Below are positions 53,805 to 62,780 of a DNA stretch of 64,000 bases, piece after piece (the stretch's first letter is position 1; every line of letters starts with the position of its first letter). The notes under the pieces were generated by a model. That model was not told the origin of the DNA. It did no database searches and saw only the letters and a program-made list of their open reading frames with translations. Made by a program: the position numbers and the translations under genes. Location: positions 1 to 64,000 of the forward strand of contig JBCBDU010000008.1 of the NCBI GenBank assembly GCA_038529355.1, written 5' to 3'. The DNA is from CALBPI01 sp038529355 (GTDB taxonomy: Bacteria > Pseudomonadota > Gammaproteobacteria > Steroidobacterales > Woeseiaceae).

Positions 53805-53870
53805 TCAATCGGTATCGACGGGTTGGCGTCCCTGGCGCCAGCGTGCGCAGGGCACGCGGTGCGTGTGCTG

Positions 53871-55196
53871 CTATTGCGGGTCTGCGGGCTTGCGAAACTT
53901 GCTCGATACTAGCGTCAGATCTTCGTCTTCATTCTGGTCGTTGACTTCGATCGAACGCAATACGCGCGTTTCTGACAGCGCAATTGGCGCATCCCCGTTG
54001 TCCCGGCGGGCATTCACGTTGCGGTATTTGAGGCGGAACTTGCCGATCACAACCACGTCATTGTGGGCGAGGCGACCTTGCCGCGCTTCGCGGGAGTTGA
54101 TCGTCATGCCATTGGTGCTGTTGATATCGACCAACGATGCGCCTGTCGGTGTACACACGACAATAGCGTGATGGCGGCTGACCCACTTTGAATCGAGCAC
54201 GATGTCGTTGTGAGGCGCGCGCCCGATCAGCACCTTGCGGCGCGCGATCGGGTAATGCTGAATCAACGTACCGTCATGGCTCACCATAATCTCGCCGAGC
54301 GAATCGGCGGGTGTGCTCGCGTCGTCGGTTGCGTGCGGTGTGCTTGCTGCGTCGGCGTCAGGTTTGTCGGAGGCTCTGCGGATCACAGTGCTGCTGTCAT
54401 TAGCAAGGCTGCTCACCCGCTGCAGGTGTTGCCGCGCGACGTGGTCAATTGCGCCGGCTACAAGGTTTGCTGTAAGACGGTTGTCGCGGCCGGACTGATC
54501 AGCGGCCATGCCTAGCGTGGTCGCCAATGACTGCACAGATCCGGCGCTGGCACGCACAATCGACTCGATCACGTCTTCGTCCGCAACCGAATCGGCGTTT
54601 CTGAGCCACTCGCGAATGAAGGTGCGCTGCTCGTTGTTCGTCAACGGGCGGATCGATGCCGAGTAACTAAGCCGCTCGCCGACGCAGCTCATGCCTTCGG
54701 CCTTGACGATTCGGCGCAACTGATCGGAGCCGGCCAGAAACATACGGAAGGCGAAGCCATGGCGAAACTTGGTTTCGGCCAGTGCGTTAATCAGAGCCAG
54801 TACTTTGGGTGTGGCCCGGTCGACGTGCTCGCAAACGATCAGCGGCGGCAGACCGGCTTCGGCCTGGTGTTGCGAGATCAACCGGGTGATGGACAGCAAT
54901 TCGGTGTGGCTGGCCTCGGGCAACTCGTAACCAAACGCGCCCAGCAGTTCGCACAGCATGCCGGCTACGGTTGTCTGCGAGACGTCGATGTGCGCAACGT
55001 TCAGGTCGCCCAGTTCCGGGTTGCTGGCACGCAGCCGTTCGGCTGCGGTTTGCATCAATGTCGTGAGGCCGCAGCCGCTCGCACCAGTGATAACGGCGAG
55101 GCCGTTACGGGTCGTATAGGTATCTTGCAGCGCGCTCAGTATTTCAAGCCGCTGCGCATCTTCGTAAAAGAAGGGTGTGTTCTGGTTATCCGTCAC
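53871..55196 (-). CDS. Degenerate ExeA-like AAA domain fused to FHA domain
   Basis: 441 residues. The N-terminal part has the ExeA/GspA layout (NTPFFYEDAQRLEILSALQD), but Walker A reads GASGCGLTT with Leu44 in place of the catalytic Lys, and Walker B reads LIVCEHVD with Glu-His in place of Asp-Glu. I checked the codon (CTC) in the nucleotide sequence. A Ser/Thr/Asp-rich linker (about 265-300) follows, then an FHA phosphothreonine-binding domain (GR 325, SRHH 340-343, STNG 360-363), and an acidic tail. It lacks transmembrane segments and is probably cytoplasmic. Function unknown; likely a phosphopeptide-reading scaffold. Confidence 0.8.
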   Translation of the reverse strand: MTDNQNTPFFYEDAQRLEILSALQDTYTTRNGLAVITGASGCGLTTLMQTAAERLRASNPELGDLNVAHIDVSQTTVAGMLCELLGAFGYELPEASHTELLSITRLISQHQAEAGLPPLIVCEHVDRATPKVLALINALAETKFRHGFAFRMFLAGSDQLRRIVKAEGMSCVGERLSYSASIRPLTNNEQRTFIREWLRNADSVADEDVIESIVRASAGSVQSLATTLGMAADQSGRDNRLTANLVAGAIDHVARQHLQRVSSLANDSSTVIRRASDKPDADAASTPHATDDASTPADSLGEIMVSHDGTLIQHYPIARRKVLIGRAPHNDIVLDSKWVSRHHAIVVCTPTGASLVDINSTNGMTINSREARQGRLAHNDVVVIGKFRLKYRNVNARRDNGDAPIALSETRVLRSIEVNDQNEDEDLTLVSSKFRKPADPQ

Positions 55197-55544
55197 AATC
55201 GCAGTCTACCCCAGGCAGTTTTTGTCATTAGCGGTGGCTCAACCCTGGTGCAATGCACCCGGGCGCCTCGCGCACGACAGCCACTAGTCTCGTTGTCCTT
55301 TGGATGCAGCGTGGACCCCCCGTACAGCGCTGCAAGATAATGAGTCTAACCAACGCCATTCACTCATGTAAAATAACGCAGTTGCTGCCGACGCGATGTG
55401 ACAAATATTGTCCACTTGTGGTCAGAATGTCTGTGCATTATTGTGCAGAAACTTCATTCCCTGTATAGAAAAGTCCGTTAACCTTCTGTTATTGATGAAT
55501 AAAAAAGTGTCTTTTCAAATTTTTCGCGTTTTTCCACCGGTTAT
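55197..55544. other. Intergenic region between the FHA gene and ccmA
   Basis: No gene is seen. The first half has base composition like its neighbours and a small GGTGC-AAT-GCACC hairpin near 55250; from about 55340 it becomes markedly A+T-rich, with runs of A and T, a direct repeat TGTGCA, and one plausible promoter for ccmA. The FHA gene reads away from it on the other strand, so it serves two divergent units. Confidence 0.6.
55441..55469 (+). promoter_or_regulatory. Probable promoter of the ccm operon
   Basis: TTGTGC (55441-55446) and TATAGA (55464-55469) are separated by 17 bases within an A+T-rich stretch 76 bases before the ccmA start. I could not find a convincing FNR-type TTGAT-N4-ATCAA site nearby. 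Confidence 0.42.
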
Positions 55545-56189
55545 TTGCTCTTGAGCGACGCTTGTCTGTCTCTGCGCAATATCAGCGTATTCCGCGGCGA
55601 GCGCTGTCTGTTGCGGGCTCTGGATCTCGATGTCTCAGCTGGCGATGCGATCCATCTGATCGGTCCCAATGGGTGTGGCAAAACGTCGTTGATGCGGATC
55701 ATTGCGGGTCTGACGTCTGCCGAAACGGGCGATGTGCAATGGCTCGGTGCACCGCTGCGTACCGACCGTGACCGCTATGCGCAGAATCTGGCCTGGCTAG
55801 GCCACAACGCCGGGCTCAAAGGGGATCTGACATTGCTCGAGAACCTGCGATTCGATAACGCGCTGCGCCGCAACCGGCCGGCCGCGCATGTGATGGCTGT
55901 GTTACGCCGCTTTGGCATTGAGAGTCGTGCTGATGTGATGGCGCGCGGTTTGTCTGCCGGGCAACGAAGGCGTGCGGCGTTAGCCAGAGTGGTCTTGTCC
56001 GAGGCCTTTTTGTGGCTGCTCGATGAGCCGTTTACGAACCTCGACCAAGCCGGCCAAGCGGATGTGCGCGCCCTGATCGCCGAGCATGTGGGCAACGGCG
56101 GTGCGGTGCTGTTCGCCGCCCACCACGATGTTGATATTCCCGAGACGCGTGTGCGTCAGTTGCAATGGCAGACTGTAGATGGGCAGTGA
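55545..56189 (+). CDS. ccmA: CcmA, ABC ATPase of the CcmABCD complex
   Basis: ATPase that releases heme-loaded CcmE from CcmC. 214 residues from TTG 55545 (TTG 55551 is possible; no good ribosome-binding site). Walker A GPNGCGKTS, signature LSAGQRRRAALARV and Walker B FLWLLDEPFTNLD are all present. First gene of a complete ccmABCDEFGHI run, overlapping ccmB by 11 bases. Confidence 0.94.
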   Translation: MLLSDACLSLRNISVFRGERCLLRALDLDVSAGDAIHLIGPNGCGKTSLMRIIAGLTSAETGDVQWLGAPLRTDRDRYAQNLAWLGHNAGLKGDLTLLENLRFDNALRRNRPAAHVMAVLRRFGIESRADVMARGLSAGQRRRAALARVVLSEAFLWLLDEPFTNLDQAGQADVRALIAEHVGNGGAVLFAAHHDVDIPETRVRQLQWQTVDGQ

Positions 56190-56907
56190 CCCGACCGACG
56201 ATCAACATTCAGTGGTAATCCGCGCCGTCGAGCTGCGGCCACTGACCGTTTTTGCGGTCATGCTCGGGCGCGAATGGCGTCTGGCGCTACGCCGGTTAAC
56301 CGATGCCATCAATCCGCTGTTTTTCTTCGCGGTCGTCGCCACATTGTTCCCGCTGGCGATCAGTCCGCAACGGGCGGTGCTGCAGACGATCGGACCGGGT
56401 GTGGTGTGGGTCGCAGCATTACTCGCGGCACTGCTGCCGCTCAATGCATTGTTCAGCCAGGACCATGGCGATGGCACGCTTGAGCAATACGTGTTGGCAG
56501 GCCAATCGCTGGTTGCTCTATGCATCGCAAAAACTGTGGCCTTGTGGTTGGTTGCGGGGTTGCCACTTGTGCTAGTTTCCGCGTTGATTGCGCAGTCTTA
56601 CGCGATGCCTGTCGAAGCAATGCCAACACTTGCGTTGTCACTGTCGCTAGGTAGCTACACTTTGTGTGCACTCGGCGCTGTCGCCGCTGCATTGACGGTG
56701 GGCGTGCAACGGGCGAGCGCACTGATTGCGTTGCTGGTTTTGCCAATGATGGTGCCGGTCATCATCTTCGGCACACGCGCCGTTGTGTTGGCCAGTGGTG
56801 GCGAGCCCGCGGCAGGTCCTTTGTACCTGCTGGCGGCGACGGCGACGTTGGCAGCTGTGTTGACGCCGCTGGCGATTGCCGCCGCGTTGCGCATTAGTTT
56901 GGAATAG
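56179..56907 (+). CDS. ccmB: CcmB, membrane subunit of CcmABCD
   Basis: Six-helix inner-membrane protein (242 residues). It has the family segment AVMLGREWRLALRRLTDAINPLFFF, then INPLFFFAVVATLFPLAI, DHGDGTLEQYVLAG and the last helices ending LRISLE. It is slightly longer at the N-terminus than the E. coli protein. It overlaps ccmA by 11 bases. Confidence 0.94.
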   Translation: MGSDPTDDQHSVVIRAVELRPLTVFAVMLGREWRLALRRLTDAINPLFFFAVVATLFPLAISPQRAVLQTIGPGVVWVAALLAALLPLNALFSQDHGDGTLEQYVLAGQSLVALCIAKTVALWLVAGLPLVLVSALIAQSYAMPVEAMPTLALSLSLGSYTLCALGAVAAALTVGVQRASALIALLVLPMMVPVIIFGTRAVVLASGGEPAAGPLYLLAATATLAAVLTPLAIAAALRISLE

Positions 56908-56936
56908 CCCCGGGCACGGGCAGGAACTGTCGTTTT

Positions 56937-57707
56937 ATGTGGAAATGGTTTCATCAACTTGCGTCGCCGCCGCACATCTATCGCCTGGCCGGCTTTTGGG
57001 CGCCGTGGATGCTTGCACTGGCGTTGATCGGCGTCGGCGTCGGTTTGTACGGCGGTCTGATCAAGGCACCTGCTGACTACCAGCAGGGTGATGCCTTCCG
57101 CATCATCTACGTGCACGTTCCGTCGGCGTATCTGTCCCTGCTGGGTTACGTAATCATGGCCGTGGCGTCGGTGATCGGTCTGATCTGGCGTATGAAACTG
57201 GCGCACGCCGTTGCCGTGTCGGCGGCGCCCATTGGCGCATCGTTCACCTTTCTTGCGTTGGCGACAGGTTCCTTGTGGGGCAAACCCATGTGGGGAACCT
57301 GGTGGGAGTGGAGCGATCCAAGAATGATGACCGAGCTTATTTTGCTGTTCTTGTACCTTGGCTACATGACGTTGCACTCGGCGATTGAAGATCGCACTCG
57401 CGCAGATCGCGCTGGTGCCGTTTTGGCGATTGTCGGTGTGGTCAATGTGGTGATTGTGCATTACTCGGTCGAATGGTGGAGTTCGCTGCATCAGGGCCAA
57501 ACGGTAATGAACGAGGACGCGGTGATGCCGGCCAGCATGTTGACGCCGCTGCTGATCATGATTGTGTCGTTCTCGCTGTTTTTCGGTGCGGTGTTGTTCG
57601 CTCGGTTGCGCTCAGAGGTGCTGTTGCGTGAGCGCAACGCGCGCTGGGTTAAGCGACTGGTCACAGGGGATGCGTCATCGCTGTCGAAGGGAGCACAACA
57701 TGCATGA
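56937..57707 (+). CDS. ccmC: CcmC, heme-handling protein of System I
   Basis: 256 residues, six transmembrane helices. The WWD signature is WGTWWEWSDPRM, with the heme-ligand histidines in YVHVPSAYLS and VHYSVEWWSSLHQG. It presents heme to CcmE. AGGA lies 12 bases before the ATG; the stop overlaps the ccmD start. Confidence 0.96.
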   Translation: MWKWFHQLASPPHIYRLAGFWAPWMLALALIGVGVGLYGGLIKAPADYQQGDAFRIIYVHVPSAYLSLLGYVIMAVASVIGLIWRMKLAHAVAVSAAPIGASFTFLALATGSLWGKPMWGTWWEWSDPRMMTELILLFLYLGYMTLHSAIEDRTRADRAGAVLAIVGVVNVVIVHYSVEWWSSLHQGQTVMNEDAVMPASMLTPLLIMIVSFSLFFGAVLFARLRSEVLLRERNARWVKRLVTGDASSLSKGAQHA

Positions 57708-57891
57708 GTTTTTTGCGATGGGCGGCTATGCGTTCTACGTGTGGATGTCGTTCGGATTGACGTTTGTTGTGATGGTCGCCAATTGTTGGTTGGCTGCGCG
57801 GCGACACGCGGCGACGCTACGCCAGATTCGTCGTCAACTGGATACGAGTGACCCGCTGGGGCCGGCAACGGTCAAGGAGGTTGTGGCATGA
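57700..57891 (+). CDS. ccmD: CcmD, small membrane protein
   Basis: 63 residues from ATG 57700, with AAGGGAG eight bases upstream. It begins HEFFAMGGYAFYVWMSFGLT, the family pattern, with one transmembrane helix and a basic cytoplasmic end. It stabilises CcmE release from CcmABC. Its ends overlap ccmC and ccmE. Confidence 0.93.
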   Translation: MHEFFAMGGYAFYVWMSFGLTFVVMVANCWLAARRHAATLRQIRRQLDTSDPLGPATVKEVVA

Positions 57892-58325
57892 CACCCAAAC
57901 AACAACGCATGCTGTCGGTAGGCATGCTGGTCGTCGGCATTGCCGTGGTTTCGGCATTCACGATCGGTGCGTTTCGCGAAGGCACCGGCTTCTATTATGA
58001 GCTGGACGAAATCGCGAACGGCACCGCACCGCTGGATCGGTCGATCCGCGTCGGCGGCTTGGTGCAGGAAGGCAGCTTGCTGCGTGAGGCCGGCAGCCTG
58101 ACGCTACAGTTCACGCTGACCGATACGGTTAACACGTTAAAGGTGCTCTACACCGGTGTGTTGCCTGATCTGTTCCGCGACGGCCAGGGCATTATCGCTA
58201 ACGGTCATATTAATAACGAAGGGGTGTTTGTAGCCGAAGAAGTGCTGGCCAAGCACGACGAAGACTACATGCCACCCGAAGTTGCTGACTCGCTGGAGCG
58301 GCAGGGTTACAAGGCGGACGAATGA
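57888..58325 (+). CDS. ccmE: CcmE, periplasmic heme chaperone
   Basis: 145 residues with one N-terminal anchor (MLVVGIAVVSAFTIGAF) and an OB-fold domain (RVGGLVQEGSL). The heme-binding motif is HDEDY: covalent His123 with Tyr127 in AKHDEDYMPPE, the His-type rather than Cys-type CcmE. It overlaps ccmD and ccmF by ATGA. Confidence 0.96.
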   Translation: MTPKQQRMLSVGMLVVGIAVVSAFTIGAFREGTGFYYELDEIANGTAPLDRSIRVGGLVQEGSLLREAGSLTLQFTLTDTVNTLKVLYTGVLPDLFRDGQGIIANGHINNEGVFVAEEVLAKHDEDYMPPEVADSLERQGYKADE

Positions 58326-60307
58326 GCATTTTGCCCGAACTGGGACAGATTGCGCTGTTGATCGCGCTAGCGTTAGCGGCATTACAGGGCGTGCTGCCAC
58401 TCGTCGGCGCTCATCGCGGCGACCCGGCCATGATGTCGTTTGCGCGGCCGGCAGCGCTCGCACAATTTGGGTTTGTGCTCATTGCGTTCCTGATCCTGGT
58501 CAACGCGTTTGTCAGCAATGATTTTTCATTGCAGTACGTTGCTAACAATTCGAACAGTCAGCTGCCGGTGCAGTTCCGCGTCGCCGCGGTGTGGGGCGCG
58601 CACGAGGGCTCGATGCTGTTGTGGATTCTGATCCTTACTGTGTGGACTAGCGCGGTGGCGTTGCGTTCGCACTCATTGCCGTTGGAGATGGCGTCGCGTG
58701 TGCTGGGCGTGTTGGGTTTGCTCAGCGTCGGCACGTTGCTGTTCACACTGTTCACATCGAACCCGTTCTTGCGTTTGCAACCAGCAGCGCGCGATGGCGC
58801 CGATCTGAATCCGCTGCTGCAGGATCCTGCACTGATTATTCATCCGCCGATGTTGTATGTCGGTTATGTTGGTCTCTCCGTAGCGTTTGCTTTTGCTATT
58901 GCAGCGATGCTCTCAGGGCAACTTGACCGTCAGTGGGCACGCTGGACGCGCCCGTGGGTGACGGCTGCGTGGGTCTTCTTGACGCTCGGTATTTCGCTGG
59001 GTAGCTGGTGGGCATACTACGAGCTGGGTTGGGGAGGCTGGTGGTTCTGGGATCCGGTCGAAAATGCCTCGTTTATGCCATGGCTTGCCGCTACAGCACT
59101 GTTCCATTCGTTGGCAGTGACTGAAACGCGCGGTCTGTTCAAGAGCTGGACGCTGCTGCTGGCGATCATGGCATTCTCGTTGAGTTTGTTGGGCACGTTC
59201 CTCGTCCGCTCGGGCATCCTCGTGTCGGTGCATGCGTTTGCCAGCGATCCGGCGCGTGGCTATTTCATTCTGGTGTTTTTGCTGTTGGTGATTGGTGTCG
59301 CGCTTGCGCTATATGCGTGGCGCGCGCCGTCACTGGATACACAGGCCGGGTTTCAGGCGACCTCGCGCGAGACGTTCCTGCTGTTGAACAATGTGTTGCT
59401 GGTGATTGCGGCAAGCCTGATTTTGATCGGCACACTGTATCCGTTGTTCGTCGAAGCATTGGGCATGGGCAAGGTGTCGGTTGGCAAGGAAGTGTTCGAG
59501 CTGGTCTTTATCATCCCGATGCTGCCGCTATTGTTGCTCATCGGTATTGGCATGCATTCGAGCTGGCGCACCGGGAATCTGGCCAGCGTGTTGCGCGACT
59601 ATCGCTGGCTGATTGCTGCGTCGCTGCTGGTTGGCGTGGTTGGTCCGCTGCTGGTCTTTGGCAGCAATAGTGTTTTGACCGCGTGCGGCATTGTCGCGGC
59701 GCTGTGGGTCATGCTCGCATCGGCGGGCGCGCCGCTGAAACTGGTCAGACAGGGTAAGCCAATGACGCGCGCCGCCGCCGGTATGCATCTGGCGCACTTT
59801 GGTGTTGGATTGTTTGCACTGGGCGCAACGGTCGTCTCGTCATTTGGTATCGAAGCCGATCGCTCGATAGCGGCCGGTAAACCGGTAACCGCTGCTGGCT
59901 ACACGTTCGAGTTGAAATCCCTCGAGGAGGGGCAAGGCCCGAACTATGCGTTCCTGCAAGGTGTTATCGAGGTGACGCGCGATGGTGAGCCGGTGGCCAC
60001 GCTGTTCCCGCAAAAGCGCCGCTATCGCCAACAGGAAAGCTTGATGACCGAAGCGGGCATCGACGGCCGCATTTCGCGCGATGTGTTCGTCGCGCTGGGT
60101 GATGCGTTGGGTAACGACGCCTGGTCGGTGCGTTTGCAATACAAACCACTCATTCGATTGATCTGGCTCGGCACCATTGTCATGGCACTGGGCGGTTTGC
60201 TTGCCATGTCGGATCGACGCTATCGGGTGCATGTCAAAGCTGGCGCAGCCAAACGCACGGAAGAGGCTGCCGTGGTGCCTGCGGTGACAGTGACGGACTC
60301 GGCCTGA
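58322..60307 (+). CDS. ccmF: CcmF, cytochrome c heme lyase subunit
   Basis: 661 residues with about 14 transmembrane helices. WWD motif GGWWFWDPVENASFMPW, preceded by PPMLYVGYVGLSVAFAFA; the heme-b ligand regions are in place. It attaches heme to apocytochrome c. Its final A is shared with the ccmG start ATG (TGATG). Confidence 0.96.
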   Translation: MSILPELGQIALLIALALAALQGVLPLVGAHRGDPAMMSFARPAALAQFGFVLIAFLILVNAFVSNDFSLQYVANNSNSQLPVQFRVAAVWGAHEGSMLLWILILTVWTSAVALRSHSLPLEMASRVLGVLGLLSVGTLLFTLFTSNPFLRLQPAARDGADLNPLLQDPALIIHPPMLYVGYVGLSVAFAFAIAAMLSGQLDRQWARWTRPWVTAAWVFLTLGISLGSWWAYYELGWGGWWFWDPVENASFMPWLAATALFHSLAVTETRGLFKSWTLLLAIMAFSLSLLGTFLVRSGILVSVHAFASDPARGYFILVFLLLVIGVALALYAWRAPSLDTQAGFQATSRETFLLLNNVLLVIAASLILIGTLYPLFVEALGMGKVSVGKEVFELVFIIPMLPLLLLIGIGMHSSWRTGNLASVLRDYRWLIAASLLVGVVGPLLVFGSNSVLTACGIVAALWVMLASAGAPLKLVRQGKPMTRAAAGMHLAHFGVGLFALGATVVSSFGIEADRSIAAGKPVTAAGYTFELKSLEEGQGPNYAFLQGVIEVTRDGEPVATLFPQKRRYRQQESLMTEAGIDGRISRDVFVALGDALGNDAWSVRLQYKPLIRLIWLGTIVMALGGLLAMSDRRYRVHVKAGAAKRTEEAAVVPAVTVTDSA

Positions 60308-60843
60308 TGGTACGTTTCATTGTGCCGCTGGGCATTTTTCTGGCGCTGACCGGCCTGTTCGTCGTGGGTTTGAAAAATGATCCGACGTACATTCCGTCGC
60401 CGCTGCTAGCGCAACCGCTGCCGAGTTTCACGCTTGCGTCGCTAGCCGACCCGAATGAGCAGGTTAAATCGACAGACCTTGGGGGTCGCCCGACGTTGCT
60501 AAACGTCTGGGGTAGCTGGTGTTACAACTGTCGGGTCGAGCATGATTTTCTGATGCAACTCACGCGCAACGGTGTGATCGATATCTACGGATTGAATTGG
60601 AAGGACCCGCGCGCCGACGCACAAGCATGGCTTGCGCGCTACGGCGATCCGTATGTGGCGAGCGGCCATGACGAGGAAGGGCGCGTCGCGATCGATTTCG
60701 GCGTGTATGGTGCACCGGAGACGTTTCTGATCGATGGCGATGGCACGATCGTCTATAAACATATCGGTCCGCTGTCTGCCGATATCTGGGCGAATGATTT
60801 CGCGCCGCGTTTGGCGCAGTTGACGACAGAGGCTGTGCAATGA
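60307..60843 (+). CDS. ccmG: CcmG (DsbE), thiol-disulfide oxidoreductase
   Basis: 178 residues: membrane anchor (FIVPLGIFLALTGLFVVGL) and a thioredoxin domain with Cys72 and Cys75 in WGSWCYNCRVEH. It keeps apocytochrome cysteines reduced for heme attachment. The active site WCYNC differs from the commoner WCPTC; GAPETFLID with the cis-Pro loop is intact. Overlaps ccmH by four bases. Confidence 0.95.
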   Translation: MVRFIVPLGIFLALTGLFVVGLKNDPTYIPSPLLAQPLPSFTLASLADPNEQVKSTDLGGRPTLLNVWGSWCYNCRVEHDFLMQLTRNGVIDIYGLNWKDPRADAQAWLARYGDPYVASGHDEEGRVAIDFGVYGAPETFLIDGDGTIVYKHIGPLSADIWANDFAPRLAQLTTEAVQ

Positions 60844-61265
60844 GCGGCTGGCGCGGCGGTTGTATGGTTTGGTTGGCACTGTTGCTGGTAGCGCTACCAG
60901 CGGCGGCGATTGATACCGAGCGCGCGTTTGAAGATGATGCGATGCAGGCGCGCTATCAAAAACTCATAGCAGAAGTGCGCTGCCTGACGTGCCAGAACCA
61001 GTCGATCAAAGACTCGAATGCACCGCTCGCCAACGATTTGCGTGCGGTTATCCGCGACATGATGCGTGATGGTGCCAGCAACGACGAAATCTATACCTTC
61101 CTGCAAGAGCGCTATGGAGACTTTGCGCTATACAAGCCACCGTTCAGCGCCAAGACCGCGTTGTTGTGGCTGTCGCCGGTGATCCTAATGTTGATCGGCG
61201 GTTTTGCGTTGTTCCGGACCGTCGCCGCGCGCTCGCAGCTGGATATTGGAGTCGACGGAGAATGA
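60840..61265 (+). CDS. ccmH: CcmH, apocytochrome thiol reductase
   Basis: 141 residues, the short form corresponding to the N-terminal part of E. coli CcmH. Signal anchor (VWLALLLVALPAAA), Cys48 and Cys51 in VRCLTCQNQSIKDSN, FLQERYGDFALYKPPF, and a C-terminal transmembrane helix. The TPR part is encoded separately by the next gene, ccmI. Confidence 0.96.
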   Translation: MSGWRGGCMVWLALLLVALPAAAIDTERAFEDDAMQARYQKLIAEVRCLTCQNQSIKDSNAPLANDLRAVIRDMMRDGASNDEIYTFLQERYGDFALYKPPFSAKTALLWLSPVILMLIGGFALFRTVAARSQLDIGVDGE

Positions 61266-62296
61266 GTACGGCATTTTTTGCCACAGCCGCCTTGATGGTG
61301 GTCGTCGCTTTCGTGTTTTGTGCACTGCCGCTGATTCGGGCACGCCGGTTTGTTGCCACGGGACTGGTGTTGGCTGTGCTGGTTGCCGGCAGCGCAGCGC
61401 TGTACCCGATTGCCAGCAATTATGTGCCGCGCAGCGCTGCGTACCTGGCGCTGACGCAAGTGCCTGCCGACGGCACCACCCTGACGCGTGAGCAAGCCGA
61501 GGCTGCCGCAGCGACGTTGGCCAGTGAGCTGGAAGCCAACCCCGACGACTATGCGAGCTGGCGTTTGCTTGGTCGCGTGCGGCTGGAGTTGACCGACTAC
61601 GAGCAGGCCGAACCTGCGCTGCGCAAGGCGATGGCACTCAGCGAATTTCCCGATCCGGAGCTCATGGTCATGCTCGGTGAGGCGCTGTCATACGGCGACG
61701 TACAGCGACTGCCGAACGAAGCGATTGTGCTGTTCATTGGTGCCTACGAGATGGCGCCGGGCATTCCGAAGGCAATGTGGTACGGCGGTCTTGCCTACGC
61801 GGCACGCGGCGACCATGCGCGCGCAGCGGACGCGTGGGAGCAGTTACTGGCGCAAGGTGCGCCCGATGAGATCAGTGCAATTTTGCGCGAACGCATTATT
61901 GCGTTGCGTGCGATGGCCAACCGCGCGGTGCCGGCGGATTCGCAGCGCTCGCTGAGTTTGTCGGTCAGTCTGGCGGAGAGCCTCGAACGACAGTGGCCGG
62001 CTACGGCGCGGGTATTTGTGTCCGTGCGCAATCCTGATTCTCCGGGGCCGCCATTGGCGGCCACTCAGCTAGCGCCAGAAGCGCTGCCGTTGCAGGTCAC
62101 GCTCGACGACAGCAACGCAATGTTACCCGGCCGCAACTTAAGCTCTGCTGACGAATATGAAATTGTCGCGCGCCTATCCATGAGCGGTGACCCGTTAGGT
62201 GGTGCTGGTGACTATATTGGCCGGCTGCGGGTCAATGCCGATGCATTAGACAGTCCGCTAGCCCTGCAAATGGATACGGTGCTCAGCGATGAGTGA
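61262..62296 (+). CDS. ccmI: CcmI, TPR cytochrome c assembly protein
   Basis: 344 residues from ATG 61262, overlapping ccmH. Two N-terminal transmembrane helices (AALMVVVAFVFCALPLIRA; LVLAVLVAGSAALYPIA) and a periplasmic TPR domain (ANPDDYASWRLLGRVRLELTDYEQAEPALRKAMAL in order), then a C-terminal beta domain (LSLSVSLAESLERQ, FVSVRNPDSPGPPLA). It binds the C-terminus of apocytochromes. Last ccm gene. Confidence 0.93.
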   Translation: MSTAFFATAALMVVVAFVFCALPLIRARRFVATGLVLAVLVAGSAALYPIASNYVPRSAAYLALTQVPADGTTLTREQAEAAAATLASELEANPDDYASWRLLGRVRLELTDYEQAEPALRKAMALSEFPDPELMVMLGEALSYGDVQRLPNEAIVLFIGAYEMAPGIPKAMWYGGLAYAARGDHARAADAWEQLLAQGAPDEISAILRERIIALRAMANRAVPADSQRSLSLSVSLAESLERQWPATARVFVSVRNPDSPGPPLAATQLAPEALPLQVTLDDSNAMLPGRNLSSADEYEIVARLSMSGDPLGGAGDYIGRLRVNADALDSPLALQMDTVLSDE

Positions 62297-62720
62297 AGTG
62301 CGTAGTGCCAGTGGCGGCGAGGGCTGCTTTGCCTGTAGCCAAACCAACCCGATCGGGTTAAAGATTCACTTCGAGATGCAAGGCGATGTCTGCGTTGGTC
62401 GCTTTACGCCCGATGTGCATCATGTCGGTTTCGATGGTGTTGTGCATGGTGGCCTGATCTTCACAGCACTGGATGATGTGATGGCCAACTGGCTGCATTT
62501 GCAGGGTGAGGCAGGATTTACGGCGAAAGCCGCTGTGCGCTACCGCCTGCCAGCCAAAGTAGGTGAAACGTTGCGCCTGGAAGGCACACAGATTAGCCGC
62601 CGTCGGCGTCACGTCCAACTAAGCGGTAAGGCGCTGCGCGAAGCGGACAGTGTTCTGGTTGCTGACGTGGAGGGTACGTTCATGCTCAATCCTGTCGCCG
62701 CCGCTACGGATATGGAATAA
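62289..62720 (+). CDS. PaaI-like hotdog thioesterase
   Basis: 143 residues with a hotdog fold: CFACSQTNPIGLKIHFEM at the start (a Cys-x-x-Cys often seen in this branch), catalytic region FDGVVHGGLIFTALDDVM (HGG), and YRLPAKVGETLRLEGTQIS. Likely an acyl-CoA thioesterase; substrate unknown. It overlaps ccmI by eight bases, so it is read with the ccm operon, though its function need not be related. Confidence 0.85.
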   Translation: MSEVRSASGGEGCFACSQTNPIGLKIHFEMQGDVCVGRFTPDVHHVGFDGVVHGGLIFTALDDVMANWLHLQGEAGFTAKAAVRYRLPAKVGETLRLEGTQISRRRRHVQLSGKALREADSVLVADVEGTFMLNPVAAATDME

Positions 62721-62780
62721 TTTCGCGTGGCGATCTGTTGGGTTCGTCCGGGTTCAAAATCACAATTTCAGGTTCTACAC

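Noticed and set aside
52794..55196. Genomic island at tRNA-Leu
   Set aside because: I found no second copy of the tRNA 3' end, no integrase and no mobility gene; composition of the FHA and kinase genes is like the neighbours.
56655..57500. Minus-strand open frame of 281 codons
   Set aside because: Antisense to ccmB and ccmC, which are both complete.
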